In this document: in pieces, positions 33,431 to 42,679 of the stretch | Layout of the letters: each line of letters begins with the position of its first letter | Position numbering within the stretch: the stretch's first letter is position 1 | Assembly (NCBI RefSeq): GCF_003667525.1 | Contig: NZ_RCUW01000014.1 | Coordinates: forward strand, 1 to 55,666 | Origin: Mycetocola_B reblochoni | GTDB lineage: Bacteria; Actinomycetota; Actinomycetes; Actinomycetales; Microbacteriaceae | DNA length: 55,666 nt | Direction of reading: 5' to 3' | Translations under genes and position numbers: made by a program | Notes under the pieces: model-generated | Database searches by the model: none | What the model was told of the DNA's origin: nothing | What the model saw: only the letters and a program-made list of their open reading frames with translations

Positions 33431-34429
33431 ATGGCAAGTCAGGATTGGTTCGAGAAGGACTTCTACAAGACCCTCGGGGTGTCCAAGGACGTCTCCGAGG
33501 CGGAGCTGAAGAAGACCTACCGCAAGCTGGCGCGTCAGTACCACCCCGACTCCAACCCCGGTGACGCGAAGGCCGAAGCGCGGTTCAAGGAGATCTCCGA
33601 GGCCTACTCGGTCCTCTCCGACAGCGCGCAGCGGGCCGAGTACGACCAGGTCAGGGCCATGGGCTCCGGCGCGCGCTTCACCGCGCCGGGCGGGTCCGGC
33701 GGTGGGTCGGGCGGCTTCGAGGACGTCTTCGGCGGCATGTTCGGCGGAGGCGGCCGCAACGCGCAGTACAGCTACCAGCAGAGCCAGTACGACGACCTGC
33801 TCGGCGGGCTGTTCGGCGGGGGCGGCGGGGGACGCTTCGGCCAGTCGAGCGGCGGCTACCGCGGCTTCGGCGGGCCGACCCCCGGCCAGGACGTCACCGC
33901 GTCGACGACCATCGACTTCGTCACCGCGGTCAAGGGAGACACCGTCACCCTGCAGACCGGGGAGGGGCGCACCATCAAGGTGAAGATCCCCGCGGGCGTC
34001 TCCGACGGGCAGAAGATCAAGCTGGCGGGCAAGGGCCACCCCTCGCCCGACGGCGGGGCCGCCGGCGACCTGGTCCTCCAGGTCAAGGTCAGGCCGCACC
34101 CGGTGTTCGAGCGCGACGGCAACAACCTGCGCGTGACGGTCCCCGTGACCTTCGCCGAGGCCGTGCTCGGGGCGACCATCGAGGTGCCGACCCTCGGCGG
34201 CGACCCCGTCCGGCTCAAGGTCGCCCCGGGAACCCCGTCCGGCAGGGTGCTGCGCGTCAAGGGCCGCGGCGTGACCACCAAGAAGGCGACGGGCGACCTG
34301 CTCGCCGAGGTCCAGGTGGCCGTGCCCTCGCACCTGAGCAGCGAGGCCACCGAGGCGCTCATGGAGTTCCAGAAGCTCGGCCCGCACGACAACCCGAGGG
34401 ACGAGCTGCTGCAGCGCGCCCGCGGGTGA
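33431..34429 (+). CDS. dnaJ: Chaperone DnaJ, zinc-finger-less type
   Basis: 332 residues, 6 bp after grpE. J domain with the HPD motif at 38-40. The Gly/Phe-rich region is about 75-150. C-terminal substrate domains follow with KVKIPAGVSDGQKIKLAGKG and RVLRVKGRG. No CxxCxGxG repeats occur, so the zinc domain of classic DnaJ is missing, as in CbpA-like co-chaperones and the operon-encoded DnaJ of several actinobacteria. Stimulates DnaK. Confidence 0.95.
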   Translation: MASQDWFEKDFYKTLGVSKDVSEAELKKTYRKLARQYHPDSNPGDAKAEARFKEISEAYSVLSDSAQRAEYDQVRAMGSGARFTAPGGSGGGSGGFEDVFGGMFGGGGRNAQYSYQQSQYDDLLGGLFGGGGGGRFGQSSGGYRGFGGPTPGQDVTASTTIDFVTAVKGDTVTLQTGEGRTIKVKIPAGVSDGQKIKLAGKGHPSPDGGAAGDLVLQVKVRPHPVFERDGNNLRVTVPVTFAEAVLGATIEVPTLGGDPVRLKVAPGTPSGRVLRVKGRGVTTKKATGDLLAEVQVAVPSHLSSEATEALMEFQKLGPHDNPRDELLQRARG

Positions 34430-34494
34430 CCGCGACCCGTCCGCGGCCGCACCCCCTGGCGGTCGCGGACGGAACAGCAGGAAGGAGGCGGGGG

Positions 34495-34911
34495 ATGGAC
34501 GAGAACTCACCTGTCTTCGCCATCGCGACGGCGGCGGAGCTCAGCGGCCTGCACCCGCAGACGCTGCGGCAGTACGACCGTCTCGGGCTGGTGTCGCCGA
34601 CGCGGACGCGCGGCCAGTCGCGCCGGTACTCGATGCACAACATCGCACAGCTGCGGGAGATTGCCGGGCTCAGGGCCGAGGGCGTCAACCTGGAGGGGAT
34701 CGCCCGCATCCTGGCCCTCACCGAGCGGGTGTCCGGGCTGGAGCGGCAGGTCCGCAAACTGGAGCACAACCTCGCCAACGAGGTGATGACCCGCCGCGGG
34801 CGGCGCATCTTCGCCGCCGGCTCCCGCGGCGACGTCGTCTCGCTCACCAGCGGCCGCCGGACGCAGCGGCGGGCCGAACTGATGGTCTGGCGTCCGCAGT
34901 CGGAGGACTGA
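34495..34911 (+). CDS. hspR: MerR-type heat-shock repressor HspR
   Basis: 138 residues, start after GGAAGGAGG. MerR HTH with IATAAELSGLHPQTLRQYDRLGL, then RRYSMHNIAQLREIAGL and a coiled-coil (VSGLERQVRKLEHNLANE). HspR with DnaK as co-repressor binds HAIR sites, two of which precede this operon, giving classic feedback control. Confidence 0.95.
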   Translation: MDENSPVFAIATAAELSGLHPQTLRQYDRLGLVSPTRTRGQSRRYSMHNIAQLREIAGLRAEGVNLEGIARILALTERVSGLERQVRKLEHNLANEVMTRRGRRIFAAGSRGDVVSLTSGRRTQRRAELMVWRPQSED

Positions 34912-35016
34912 GCTCCCGACGCCGCGGCCCGCTCGCCACGGTGTCCCTGCTCGCCGCGGCCCCGTCCGACACCGGACTCTGCCCGGCCACACGCGCCGCT
35001 CGACTACCCTGGCCGA

Positions 35017-36156
35017 ATGGCCGTACCCCCGTTTGACGTCACCGCGCTGCGCCGCCACCCGGACGTCGAGGCCCCCAACCTGCAGGCCTGGGACGCCACC
35101 GACCGCTACCTGCTCGACCTCGCGGCCGAGCGCGTGGCCGCCGACCCCTCGCTTCGCGCGCCCGGAGCCGTCACCGTCATCGGGGACCGGCACGGGGCGC
35201 TGAGCCTCGGCGCCCGGCTGCAGCTCGGCGCGGCCACCGTCCGCAGTCATCAGGACGGCCTGCTCGGCGAGCGGGCCATCGCCGCCAACGCGGCGCGCCT
35301 CGGAGTCGACGGCATCGAGCAGCTGCCGCTCGGCCGCGCGCTCGTCGACGGGGCCCGGCTGGTTCTGCTCCAGCTGCCGCGGGCGAACGCGGCCCTGGAC
35401 GAGCAGGCGGCGCTCATCGCCGCGGGGGCCGCGAGCGACGTCGTCGTTCTCGCCGGCGGACGGGTCAAGCACATGAGCCGCACGCAGACGGGCGTGCTGT
35501 CCGAGCACTTCCGGATCGTCGACGCCACCCTCGCCCGGCAGAAATCACGGGTGCTCCTCGCATCCGGGCCCGTGCCCGGTGTCGGGCGGAGCTACCCGGA
35601 GCGCCGCGTCGACGCGGAACTCGGCATCGAGATCATCGCCCACGGCGCCGCCTTCAACGGCACGGGCCTCGACCTGGGGACGCGCGAGCTGCTCGGCCAG
35701 CTGCACCTGCTGCAGCGCACCGAGGGCAGGGCGGTCGACCTCGGCTGCGGCACCGGGGTGCTCGCCGTCGAGCTCGCCCGTCGCTTCCCGTCGCTCTCCG
35801 TGCTGGCGACCGACCAGTCGCTCGCCGCGGTCGACTCGGCGACGGCGACGGTCTCCGCGGCCGGCCTGCGCGATCGCGTCCGTGTGGTCAGGGACGACGG
35901 GCTGTCCGCCCAAGCGGACGACAGCGCCGAGCTCGTGCTCCTCAACCCGCCCTTCCACATCGGAGCGGCCGTGCACACGGGCCTCGCGGAGCGCCTCTTC
36001 GCCGACGCGTCGAGGGTGCTCGTCCCTGGCGGCGAGCTGTGGACGGTGTGGAACTCGCACCTGGGCTACCGCGGTGCGCTCGAGCGCCTCGTCGGGCCGA
36101 CGGAGCAACTGCACCGCACGCCGAAGTTCACCGTGACCCGCTCGCTGGCACGGTGA
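35017..36156 (+). CDS. RsmC/RlmG-like class I SAM methyltransferase
   Basis: 379 residues. A degenerate N-terminal methyltransferase-like domain (about 1-200) is followed by an active one: SAM loop VDLGCGTGVLAVELARR and catalytic NPPFHIGAAVHTG. NPPFH is typical of enzymes that methylate guanine N2 in rRNA (RsmC, RlmG). TACCCT (35005-35010) precedes the ATG by six bases, so it is probably leaderless. Confidence 0.82.
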   Translation: MAVPPFDVTALRRHPDVEAPNLQAWDATDRYLLDLAAERVAADPSLRAPGAVTVIGDRHGALSLGARLQLGAATVRSHQDGLLGERAIAANAARLGVDGIEQLPLGRALVDGARLVLLQLPRANAALDEQAALIAAGAASDVVVLAGGRVKHMSRTQTGVLSEHFRIVDATLARQKSRVLLASGPVPGVGRSYPERRVDAELGIEIIAHGAAFNGTGLDLGTRELLGQLHLLQRTEGRAVDLGCGTGVLAVELARRFPSLSVLATDQSLAAVDSATATVSAAGLRDRVRVVRDDGLSAQADDSAELVLLNPPFHIGAAVHTGLAERLFADASRVLVPGGELWTVWNSHLGYRGALERLVGPTEQLHRTPKFTVTRSLAR

Positions 36157-36226
36157 TCCGGGCTCGGCTGGTAGCCTCGTGGCGACCGGCTCCGGTCCCG
36201 ACATCCCCGACGAAAGTGACGTCCCC

Positions 36227-36898
36227 ATGCGCCTCCGACGTGGCCTCGTTGCCGCCGCAGCCCTCGTGACGATCGCCGCCCTCAGCGGCTGTTCCCCCGC
36301 GTCGGACTCCGCCCCCTCCGGCGCGGCCACCGCCACGACGGGGGCTGCCGTCGACCAGACGGCGCTGCTCGGCGACGACCCCGCCACGCTCAGCCCCTCC
36401 CTCGACGCGCCCGTGACCCTCGTCGAGTTCGCCGACTACCAGTGCCCGCCCTGCGGGATGGTGTCCGGCACGATGACGGACCTCGCGGAGAAGTACCCCG
36501 ACGAGCTCACCGTCGTCATCCGCAACTTCCCGCTCGCCGAGATCCACGCCAACGCCACGGTCGCCGCGCACGCGGCCGAGGCCGCCCGGCTGCAGGGGTC
36601 CTTCCCCGAGATGTACAAGGCCCTGTTCACCGGCCAGGACGAGTGGAGCGACCTCGACCAGGCGGCGGCCGAGGGCGTCTTCGAGGGCTACGCCGAGGAC
36701 ATCGGCCTCGACGTCGACCGTTTCAACGCCGACAGGGCGGGCGACGAGATCGCCACGCTCGTCGACGCGGACCTCGCCGACGGTGCCGCGGTCGGCGTCG
36801 CGGGCACCCCGACGCTGTTCCTCGACGGGCAGCAGCTCGAGATCTCCAGCCTCGACGAGCTCACCCAGGCCGTCGAGTCGCGGATCACGCTCGACTGA
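36227..36898 (+). CDS. DsbA-like thioredoxin-fold lipoprotein
   Basis: 223 residues. Lipobox LSGC after a short signal. Thioredoxin-type active site YQCPPCGM (CxxC), the cis-Pro loop GVAGTPTLFLDGQQL, and an inserted helical domain between them match the DsbA/DSBA-like thioredoxin_4 family. Acts outside the membrane to form or rearrange disulfides. I used the ATG at 36227, since the upstream in-frame GTG at 36179 gives no signal. TAGCCT at 36171-36176 may be the -10. Confidence 0.88.
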   Translation: MRLRRGLVAAAALVTIAALSGCSPASDSAPSGAATATTGAAVDQTALLGDDPATLSPSLDAPVTLVEFADYQCPPCGMVSGTMTDLAEKYPDELTVVIRNFPLAEIHANATVAAHAAEAARLQGSFPEMYKALFTGQDEWSDLDQAAAEGVFEGYAEDIGLDVDRFNADRAGDEIATLVDADLADGAAVGVAGTPTLFLDGQQLEISSLDELTQAVESRITLD

Positions 36899-36901
36899 CG
36901 T

Positions 36902-36937
36902 CCCGCCGGCCCCGCCGGTCCCGCCGGTCCCGCCGTG
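36902..36937. repeat. 9-bp tandem repeat CCCGCCGGT, four units
   Basis: Four head-to-tail units (CCCGCCGGC, CCCGCCGGT twice, CCCGCCGTG) start right after the DsbA-like stop codon. The origin is likely slippage; it may also form structure in RNA. Confidence 0.75.
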
Positions 36938-36974
36938 CGGCCCCGCGTCGTCCCCTCGGGGGTGACGTCCGGCC

Positions 36975-37003
36975 TTGAACCGCCACGCCCGCACGCCTAG
37001 CGT
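36975..37003 (+). promoter_or_regulatory. Sigma-70-like promoter of the hydrolase
   Basis: TTGAAC (36975-36980) and TAGCGT (36998-37003) are spaced by exactly 17 bp, 53 bp upstream of the hydrolase GTG. Confidence 0.5.
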
Positions 37004-37055
37004 GGGGCAGGCGGGTGACGTCCGTCCCCCGTGCCGCACGTCGAGGGGGACACCC

Positions 37056-37898
37056 GTGGGACGCATCACCGTTGGACGCGAGAACAGCACACCGATCGAG
37101 CTCTACTACGAGGACCAGGGCGAGGGACGGCCCGTGGTCCTCATCCACGGCTACCCGCTCGACGGGAGGAGCTGGGAGCGGCAGACGCGGGCACTGCTGT
37201 CCGCCGGCCACCGCGTGATCAGCTACGACCGCCGCGGCTTCGGCCGGTCCAGCCTGACGGGGACCGGCTACGACTACGACACCTTCGCCGCCGACCTCGA
37301 CGTCCTGATCAGCACCCTCGACCTCCGCGACGTCACGCTGGTGGGCTTCTCGATGGGCACCGGCGAGCTGGCCAGGTACGTCGGCCGCTCCGGGCACGAG
37401 AGGATCTCAGGGCTGGCGTTCCTCGCCTCACTCGAGCCGTTCCTCGTGCAGCGCGACGATAACCCCGACGGCGTGCCCTCCGAGGTCTTCGAGGGGATCG
37501 AATCCGCCGCGCTCGCCGACCGCTTCGCCTGGTTCCGGCAGTTCTTCGCCGACTTCTACAACCTGGACGACACCCTCGGCACCCGGATCAGCCAGGAGGC
37601 CGTCGACGCCAACTGGGCGACCGCGATCGGCTCGGCGCCCGTCGCCGCATCCGCCGTCGTGGCCAGCTGGATCGAGGACTTCCGCGGCGACGTCGAGGCG
37701 GTCAGGGCGTCCGGCCTGCCCGTGCTCATCGTCCACGGCACCGCCGACAACATCCTCCCCATCGATGCGACCGGCCGGCGCTTCGCCGCGGCGCTGCCCG
37801 AGGCGCGCTACGTCGAGGTGGAGGGCGCGCCGCACGGCCTGCTCTGGACCCACGCTGAGGAGGTCAACCGGGCGCTGCTGGACTTCCTCCGGCGCTGA
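37056..37898 (+). CDS. Alpha/beta hydrolase, chloroperoxidase-like
   Basis: 280 residues from GTG 37056, with GAGGGG upstream. Motifs: VVLIHGYPLDGRSWERQ (oxyanion), DRRGFGRSS, nucleophile GFSMGTGE, acid HGTADNILP and histidine GAPHGLLWTH. This matches cofactor-free haloperoxidase/esterase-type enzymes that form peracids in vitro. Natural substrate unknown. No signal peptide. Confidence 0.85.
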   Translation: MGRITVGRENSTPIELYYEDQGEGRPVVLIHGYPLDGRSWERQTRALLSAGHRVISYDRRGFGRSSLTGTGYDYDTFAADLDVLISTLDLRDVTLVGFSMGTGELARYVGRSGHERISGLAFLASLEPFLVQRDDNPDGVPSEVFEGIESAALADRFAWFRQFFADFYNLDDTLGTRISQEAVDANWATAIGSAPVAASAVVASWIEDFRGDVEAVRASGLPVLIVHGTADNILPIDATGRRFAAALPEARYVEVEGAPHGLLWTHAEEVNRALLDFLRR

Positions 37899-37917
37899 GG
37901 CACCGACGGGCGGAGCC

Positions 37918-38556
37918 TCAGAGCAGGCGCCGCGCGCTCGCCCAGGCGGTCAGCTCGTGGCGGGAGGACAGCTGCAGCTTGCGCAGCACGGCCGAGACGT
38001 GGCTCTCCACGGTCTTGACCGAGATGAACAGCTCGGTCGCGACTTCCCGGTACGCGTAGCCGCGGGCGATGAGCCGCATGACCTCGCGCTCCCTGGCGGA
38101 GAGCCGGTCCAGCTCAGCGGTGCTCTCCGCCTGCTCGCCCGCGGCCGCGCCGAAGGCGTCGATGACGAAGCCGGCGAGCCGGGGCGAGAACACCGCGTCC
38201 CCCGAGGCGACGAGCCGCACCGAGCGGCTGACCTCCTCGCCCGAGCTGGTCTTCGTCAGGTAGCCGCGCGCACCCGCGCGGATCACGCCGACGACGTCCT
38301 CCGCCGAGTCGGACACGCTCAGCGCAAGGAACCTCGTGCCCTGAGGGGAGCGGCGCACCACCTCGGCGCCGCCGCCGCCCCCGCCCCCGGGCAGGTGGAC
38401 GTCGAGCAGCACCACGTCGGGGGCGAGTCGCGCGATCGCCTCGACGGCGGAGTCCACGTCGCTGGCCTCGCCAAGGACGTCGAGGTCCGCGTCGAGGTCG
38501 GATCGCAGCCCCGACCGGAAGATCGAGTGGTCGTCGACGATCAGAACGCTAGTCAT
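37918..38556 (-). CDS. NarL/LuxR-family response regulator
   Basis: 212 residues. Receiver domain with phospho-acceptor Asp52 in LLDVHLPGG. Unusually, seven glycines follow it (GGGGGGG), longer than the typical four. Output LuxR HTH near 145-205 (LSAREREVMRLIARG, VKTVESHVSAVLRKL). Start overlaps the kinase stop by 8 bp, so they form a coupled pair. Likely responds to cell-envelope stress, from the PspC domains of its kinase and the divergent gene. Confidence 0.92.
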   Translation of the reverse strand: MTSVLIVDDHSIFRSGLRSDLDADLDVLGEASDVDSAVEAIARLAPDVVLLDVHLPGGGGGGGAEVVRRSPQGTRFLALSVSDSAEDVVGVIRAGARGYLTKTSSGEEVSRSVRLVASGDAVFSPRLAGFVIDAFGAAAGEQAESTAELDRLSAREREVMRLIARGYAYREVATELFISVKTVESHVSAVLRKLQLSSRHELTAWASARRLL

Positions 38557-39775
38557 GCTGCTCCTCCACGGTGATGCTGACCTCGGTCCCCTGGGGTGCC
38601 TCGCCGCGGCCGCGGCGGACCGTCGCCGTGCCGCCGACGCGCCGGATCCGGCCGATGATCGACTCGCGGACGCCGATCCGGTCGGCGGGGATGTCCCCCG
38701 GGTCGATGCCGGGGCCGCGATCCTTGACGAACACGTCCACCCGGCCCCTCCCCCTCTCCACGTAGACCGACACGTCGCCGCCCGCGTGCCTGGCGGCGTT
38801 GAGCAGCGCCTCGCGCGTGGCGGCGATGACGGCCGCGGCCGTGGCCTCGTCGAGCCCGTCCGCGTCGCCGCTGCTGACGACGTCGATCCGGACCGGGTGC
38901 TCCAGCTCGATGCGCGCGGCGTCCTCGGCGATGGCCGTGGCCAGGTCGCGCGCGGGGGCGGAGTCCGCGCCGAACAGCCAGTCGCGGAGCTCGCGTTCCT
39001 GCGCCCTGGCGATGCGGGCCACGTCGGTCCCCGGGCCCGCGCGACGCTGGATGAGCGCGAGGGACTGCAGCACGGAGTCGTGCAGGTGGGCGGCGATCTC
39101 CGCCCGTTCGCCGTCCCTCGCCCTCGCCGCGCGCTCGTCGATGAGCTCGGTCCACAGGATCACGAGGGTCGGCAGCACGAACAGCACCGCGCCGGTCGCG
39201 AGCATGAGCACGGCCAGGATGGCGGTCGGCGCCGCGGGCGATCCGAACAGCAGCCCGAGCGAACCCGCCACCAGGAGCCCTGCCGTGCCGAGCCGGACCA
39301 GCCGGCTGTAGCGTTCGCCGCGCGCGGGGTCGCCCCTGTCGACCATCAGGCTCCAGCACATCGTCGCCGCCGCGCAGGCCAGCGCGGGGACCAGGCCGGG
39401 GGCGATCGGTGCGGCGGGGAGCGCCGTGGCCTGCCGGGTCGCCGTGTCGCCGAGGGCGAGCACGACGCACGCGGCCGTCGCGCCCAGGCCGATGGCCGCG
39501 GTCGGCAGCACCGTGGCGGCCGGGGGGCGCCTGCCGTCGGCGGTCTGCACGGGGAGCGCGAGCCACAGCCAGAGGTACAGCAGTGCCCCGAACCCACCGA
39601 CGAGGCTGAGCAGCGCCAGGGCGAGGCGGACCTGACGCACGGGGCGGCCCAGGTGCGCGGCGAGCCCGCTCGCGACGCCGGGCGTCCGTCCGGAGGGCCG
39701 GCGCAGCAGCGGAGCCCTGCCGGTGCCCGCGGGCGCGCTCGTGCGCGCGGCTCCGGGGGCGGGGGGTGTGCTCAC
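38549..39775 (-). CDS. PspC-domain sensor histidine kinase (HisKA_3)
   Basis: 408 residues from GTG 39775. The N-terminus is a PspC domain (RTPGVASGLAAHLGRPVRQVRLALA) with a first helix, then about five more membrane segments. The HisKA_3 box has EIAAHLHDSVLQSLALIQ with the phospho-His at about H232. HATPase motifs include NAARHAGGDVSVYV and DRGPGIDP. Such PspC kinases in actinobacteria sense envelope damage. Divergent from a second PspC protein. Confidence 0.9.
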   Translation of the reverse strand: MSTPPAPGAARTSAPAGTGRAPLLRRPSGRTPGVASGLAAHLGRPVRQVRLALALLSLVGGFGALLYLWLWLALPVQTADGRRPPAATVLPTAAIGLGATAACVVLALGDTATRQATALPAAPIAPGLVPALACAAATMCWSLMVDRGDPARGERYSRLVRLGTAGLLVAGSLGLLFGSPAAPTAILAVLMLATGAVLFVLPTLVILWTELIDERAARARDGERAEIAAHLHDSVLQSLALIQRRAGPGTDVARIARAQERELRDWLFGADSAPARDLATAIAEDAARIELEHPVRIDVVSSGDADGLDEATAAAVIAATREALLNAARHAGGDVSVYVERGRGRVDVFVKDRGPGIDPGDIPADRIGVRESIIGRIRRVGGTATVRRGRGEAPQGTEVSITVEEQHD

Positions 39776-39887
39776 CCGGCTATCCAACCACCCGGCGTGT
39801 GCCGTCGGGGGCCGCCCGGGGCGGAATCAGGGTCGGATCAGGGCGATCCCCGATGGGCTGCGCACGGCGGGCCGCCACGATGGACGC

Positions 39888-41426
39888 ATGGACACACAGC
39901 ACAGCCGCCGACGCGGCATCCGCTTCTTCGAGTGGCTGAGGGGGATCGGCATCCGCAGACAGGACGGCTGGTTCGGCGGCGTCTGCGGCGGCCTCGCCGC
40001 ACGGTGGGGCATCGACCCGCTCATCGTGCGGGGCATCGTCGTCGTCGCCACCCTGCTCAGCCTGCCGATGCTTCTGCTCTACGCGCTCGCGTGGTTCCTG
40101 CTGCCGGCGGAGGACGGCGCGATCCACGCGGAGTCGATGCTGAACGGTGAGCTGGCACCGAGCCAGTTCGGCATCCTCCTCCTCCTGCTCGTCGCACTCG
40201 TGCCGGGCGGGCGCGGGGTCGGCTGGGGTCTGGTGAGCGCGGGCCCGTGGCAGTGGGGCTGGGGGGCCTGGCCGTGGTTCGCCGACGGGTGGGGCGCCTT
40301 CTGGACGGTCGCGCTGGTCGTCGCGGGCGTCTGGCTCGTCGTCGTGGCCGCACGATCACGCGGCGACCGCCCCGCGGACGGGGAGGATCGCCCCGGTGGC
40401 GCGGCCGCGCCGGGCACTCCGGCCGGCCCGACCGCCGCGGCTTCCGCCGCTTCCGGCGTCACCGCGGAAGCCGCCGACGCCGCAGCCGGTGCGGGCGGCA
40501 GCGACTCCGCGTCCGGTGCGGGGGCCCAGCCGGTCGACGATGCCGGGACCAGGCGGACGGACCCGGCCGCGGCCGAGGGGTCGTCCACGGCGGAGTGGAG
40601 CGCGTGGGCCGAGCAGCGCGACCAGTGGTCCGCGCAGTCGCACGCCGCGTCCGCGCCGCTCAGCGACGAGGAGCAGCGCCGCCGCTACCTGAATGAGCAG
40701 CGCCGGCATCGCCTCGAGACCGCCAGGCTCCGCAGGGAGGAGCGCCGTGCCAGGACCCGCCGGCTGCCCGCGGCGGTGAGCTGGCTCGTGGTCGGCGTCG
40801 CCCTTCTCGTCGGCGTGGGGGCCTGGGCGCTCCTGGCGCCGTCGCTCGGCGACGACGCGCTGCTGCCCTCGCTCGGGGCGACCCTCGCCGTGCTGTCGCT
40901 TGGGATCCTCGTGGCGGGTCTGCTGCGGCGCAGGTCGATCGGCCTCGCCGCCCTCAGTGTCCCGCTCGCCGTCACCGTCGCGAGCAGCCTGATCGTCCCC
41001 TGGCCCCAGCTCGATGCCGGGATGCTGCGCGTCGCCGACGACGCGACCTCCGCGTCCCAGGCCGCGGGCCAGATGGACGTGGTCCTCGACGGCGCGGATG
41101 AGCCGCGGCGGCTGCGCCTCGAGCAGGGTGCGGGCGAGGTGCGCATCCTGCTCAGGGACGGCGCGGGCGTCCGGCTCACCGTCGACTCGGCTGCGGCGGA
41201 GATCGTTCTGGTCGACGGTGCCGACGGCGAGACGCAGCGGGTCACCGGCGTGTTCGGCACCTGGAGCGGTGCGCTCGGCGCAAGCTCGGGCAGTGTCTCC
41301 GAGGTTCACCTCACGCTGGGTGCGGGTGAGGTCCGCGTGGTCAGGGAGGACGGCGACGCCACGGACGGCGTTCCGGGTGCGGCGGCCGTCGTCCCGGGTG
41401 CGATGACGAGGGAGGATGCACGATGA
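39888..41426 (+). CDS. PspC/LiaF-like membrane protein
   Basis: 512 residues. PspC domain at the N-terminus (DGWFGGVCGGLAARWGIDPLIVRG) with a first helix, further membrane helices rich in Trp, and a long Ala-rich loop. A C-terminal DUF4097-like beta domain (about 410-500) reads QMDVVLDGADEPRRLRLEQG-like with paired repeats. This layout recalls LiaF, which restrains a LiaS-type kinase. Divergent from the PspC kinase, so the three may form one signalling unit. Start ATG 39888. Confidence 0.75.
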   Translation: MDTQHSRRRGIRFFEWLRGIGIRRQDGWFGGVCGGLAARWGIDPLIVRGIVVVATLLSLPMLLLYALAWFLLPAEDGAIHAESMLNGELAPSQFGILLLLLVALVPGGRGVGWGLVSAGPWQWGWGAWPWFADGWGAFWTVALVVAGVWLVVVAARSRGDRPADGEDRPGGAAAPGTPAGPTAAASAASGVTAEAADAAAGAGGSDSASGAGAQPVDDAGTRRTDPAAAEGSSTAEWSAWAEQRDQWSAQSHAASAPLSDEEQRRRYLNEQRRHRLETARLRREERRARTRRLPAAVSWLVVGVALLVGVGAWALLAPSLGDDALLPSLGATLAVLSLGILVAGLLRRRSIGLAALSVPLAVTVASSLIVPWPQLDAGMLRVADDATSASQAAGQMDVVLDGADEPRRLRLEQGAGEVRILLRDGAGVRLTVDSAAAEIVLVDGADGETQRVTGVFGTWSGALGASSGSVSEVHLTLGAGEVRVVREDGDATDGVPGAAAVVPGAMTREDAR

Positions 41427-41902
41427 GCGCAGAGGCGAAGCCGGAGGACGGCACGGGCAGGACACCGGAGGGCGGCACAAACGCGACACCGCAGGACGTG
41501 GCGGCGGTACCGGAGGGTGGTGCGGAGACGACGACCCCGCCGGACGGAGCGGCGACGGTCCCGGTGACGGCCCCGGCGGGTGGCCCGGCGGGTGGCCCGG
41601 CGGCGACCCCGGGCGACCGGGCGGAGCCGGTCAGAGGTGCGGCTGCTCCCGCAGCGCCGCTGCGCCCCCGGCTGCGCGTCGGCGCGGTCGTCTGGGGCAC
41701 CCTGACGCTGCTCCTGGCGCTCGCCGCCGTGGTCGTCGGCTCCGACCCCGACCGTCGTGACGCGCTCGCGGACGCGATCTGGACCCTCCCGCCCTCCGGC
41801 GCGGCGGCGGTTGCTCTCGCGACCGTCGGAGGCGTCATCGTCCTCGTCGCTCTGACCCGGTTGCTCGCGCGGGTGGGCGATCGTGACAGTCTTGACCGGT
41901 GA
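41423..41902 (+). CDS. Uncharacterised protein with disordered N-terminus and two membrane helices
   Basis: 159 residues, ATGA overlap with the PspC/LiaF-like gene. Residues 1-80 are a Pro/Gly/Thr-rich low-complexity region (APAGGPAGGPAATPG). Two helices follow: VGAVVWGTLTLLLALAAVVVG and AAAVALATVGGVIVLVALTRLL. Probably an accessory of the envelope-stress operon. No family recognised. Confidence 0.6.
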   Translation: MSAEAKPEDGTGRTPEGGTNATPQDVAAVPEGGAETTTPPDGAATVPVTAPAGGPAGGPAATPGDRAEPVRGAAAPAAPLRPRLRVGAVVWGTLTLLLALAAVVVGSDPDRRDALADAIWTLPPSGAAAVALATVGGVIVLVALTRLLARVGDRDSLDR

Positions 41903-42180
41903 CCTTCCTCTCCGAAGCCCCCGAGCAGACCGCTCAGGCGACTCCGACCCCCCGCTGGGCCGTCATCGTCTGGGACGACCCGGTCAACCTGATGAGCTAC
42001 GTCTCCTACGTCTTCCGCAGCTACTTCGGCTACGGCAGGGACAGGGCGGAGGAGCTGATGATGCTGGTCCACACCACCGGGAGGGCCGCCGTCGCCGACG
42101 GCGCGCGCGAGGCGATGGAGGGCCACGTCGCGGCACTGCACGGCTACGGCCTCCAGGCGACGCTGGAGCCGCTGTCGTGA
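41899..42180 (+). CDS. clpS: ATP-dependent Clp protease adaptor ClpS
   Basis: 93 residues from GTG, overlapping the preceding stop as GTGA. Core VIVWDDPVNLMSYVSYVFRSYFGY and the H-containing helix MMLVHTTGRAAVADG are typical. ClpS brings N-degron substrates with a destabilising first residue to ClpAP/ClpCP. Stop overlaps the DUF2017 start. Confidence 0.93.
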   Translation: MTFLSEAPEQTAQATPTPRWAVIVWDDPVNLMSYVSYVFRSYFGYGRDRAEELMMLVHTTGRAAVADGAREAMEGHVAALHGYGLQATLEPLS

Positions 42181-42668
42181 GCGCCGTCCCCGCGGGCTTC
42201 CGGACCACGGCCAGCGGCTACGCCATCGACCTGGACCGCCGCGAGGCGGAGGTCCTGGTGTCCCTCGCCTCCGACAGCGGTCGGCTCATCACGGCCAACC
42301 CCGAGTTCGTCTCGCTGCTCACCCCCGACGCGTACCCCGACGACCCGGACGCCTCCGACGAGTTCGCCCGCTACACCTCGGACGACCTCGGCAGGGCGCG
42401 CGTCGCGGAGCTCGCGCTTCTCCAGGCCGCGCCGCTCGACGGAGGCGACTTCCTCGTCACTGCGGCGGAGGCCGACGACGTGCTCCGTGGCCTCGGCTTC
42501 CTCCGGCTGCTGCTCAGCGACTCGGCGGGCGAGCCCGATGCGGAGTCGCCGGAGGACTCGAGCGCGGACGAGTCGCGTCCCATGCGGTCGGCGGTCTCGC
42601 AGTGGCTTGCCTGGCTGCAGGAGTCCCTCATCGCGGCCCTCGACGGCGGCGCCGCGGCCGACGAGTAG
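42177..42668 (+). CDS. DUF2017 family protein
   Basis: 163 residues from GTG 42177 (GTGA overlap with clpS). This family is found next to clpS across actinobacteria; function unknown. Recognised by the opening GFRTTASGYAIDLDRREAEVLVSL-type pattern and the late SAVSQWLAWLQESLIAAL. Acidic overall, no membrane segment. Coupled translation argues for a shared role with ClpS in proteolysis. Confidence 0.78.
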   Translation: MSAVPAGFRTTASGYAIDLDRREAEVLVSLASDSGRLITANPEFVSLLTPDAYPDDPDASDEFARYTSDDLGRARVAELALLQAAPLDGGDFLVTAAEADDVLRGLGFLRLLLSDSAGEPDAESPEDSSADESRPMRSAVSQWLAWLQESLIAALDGGAAADE

Positions 42669-42679
42669 CAGGACCCACC

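Noticed and set aside
36902..36937. Short tandem repeat considered as a CRISPR-like or iteron array
   Set aside because: Units are 9 bp, head to tail, with no spacers and no initiator gene nearby; simple slippage is enough.
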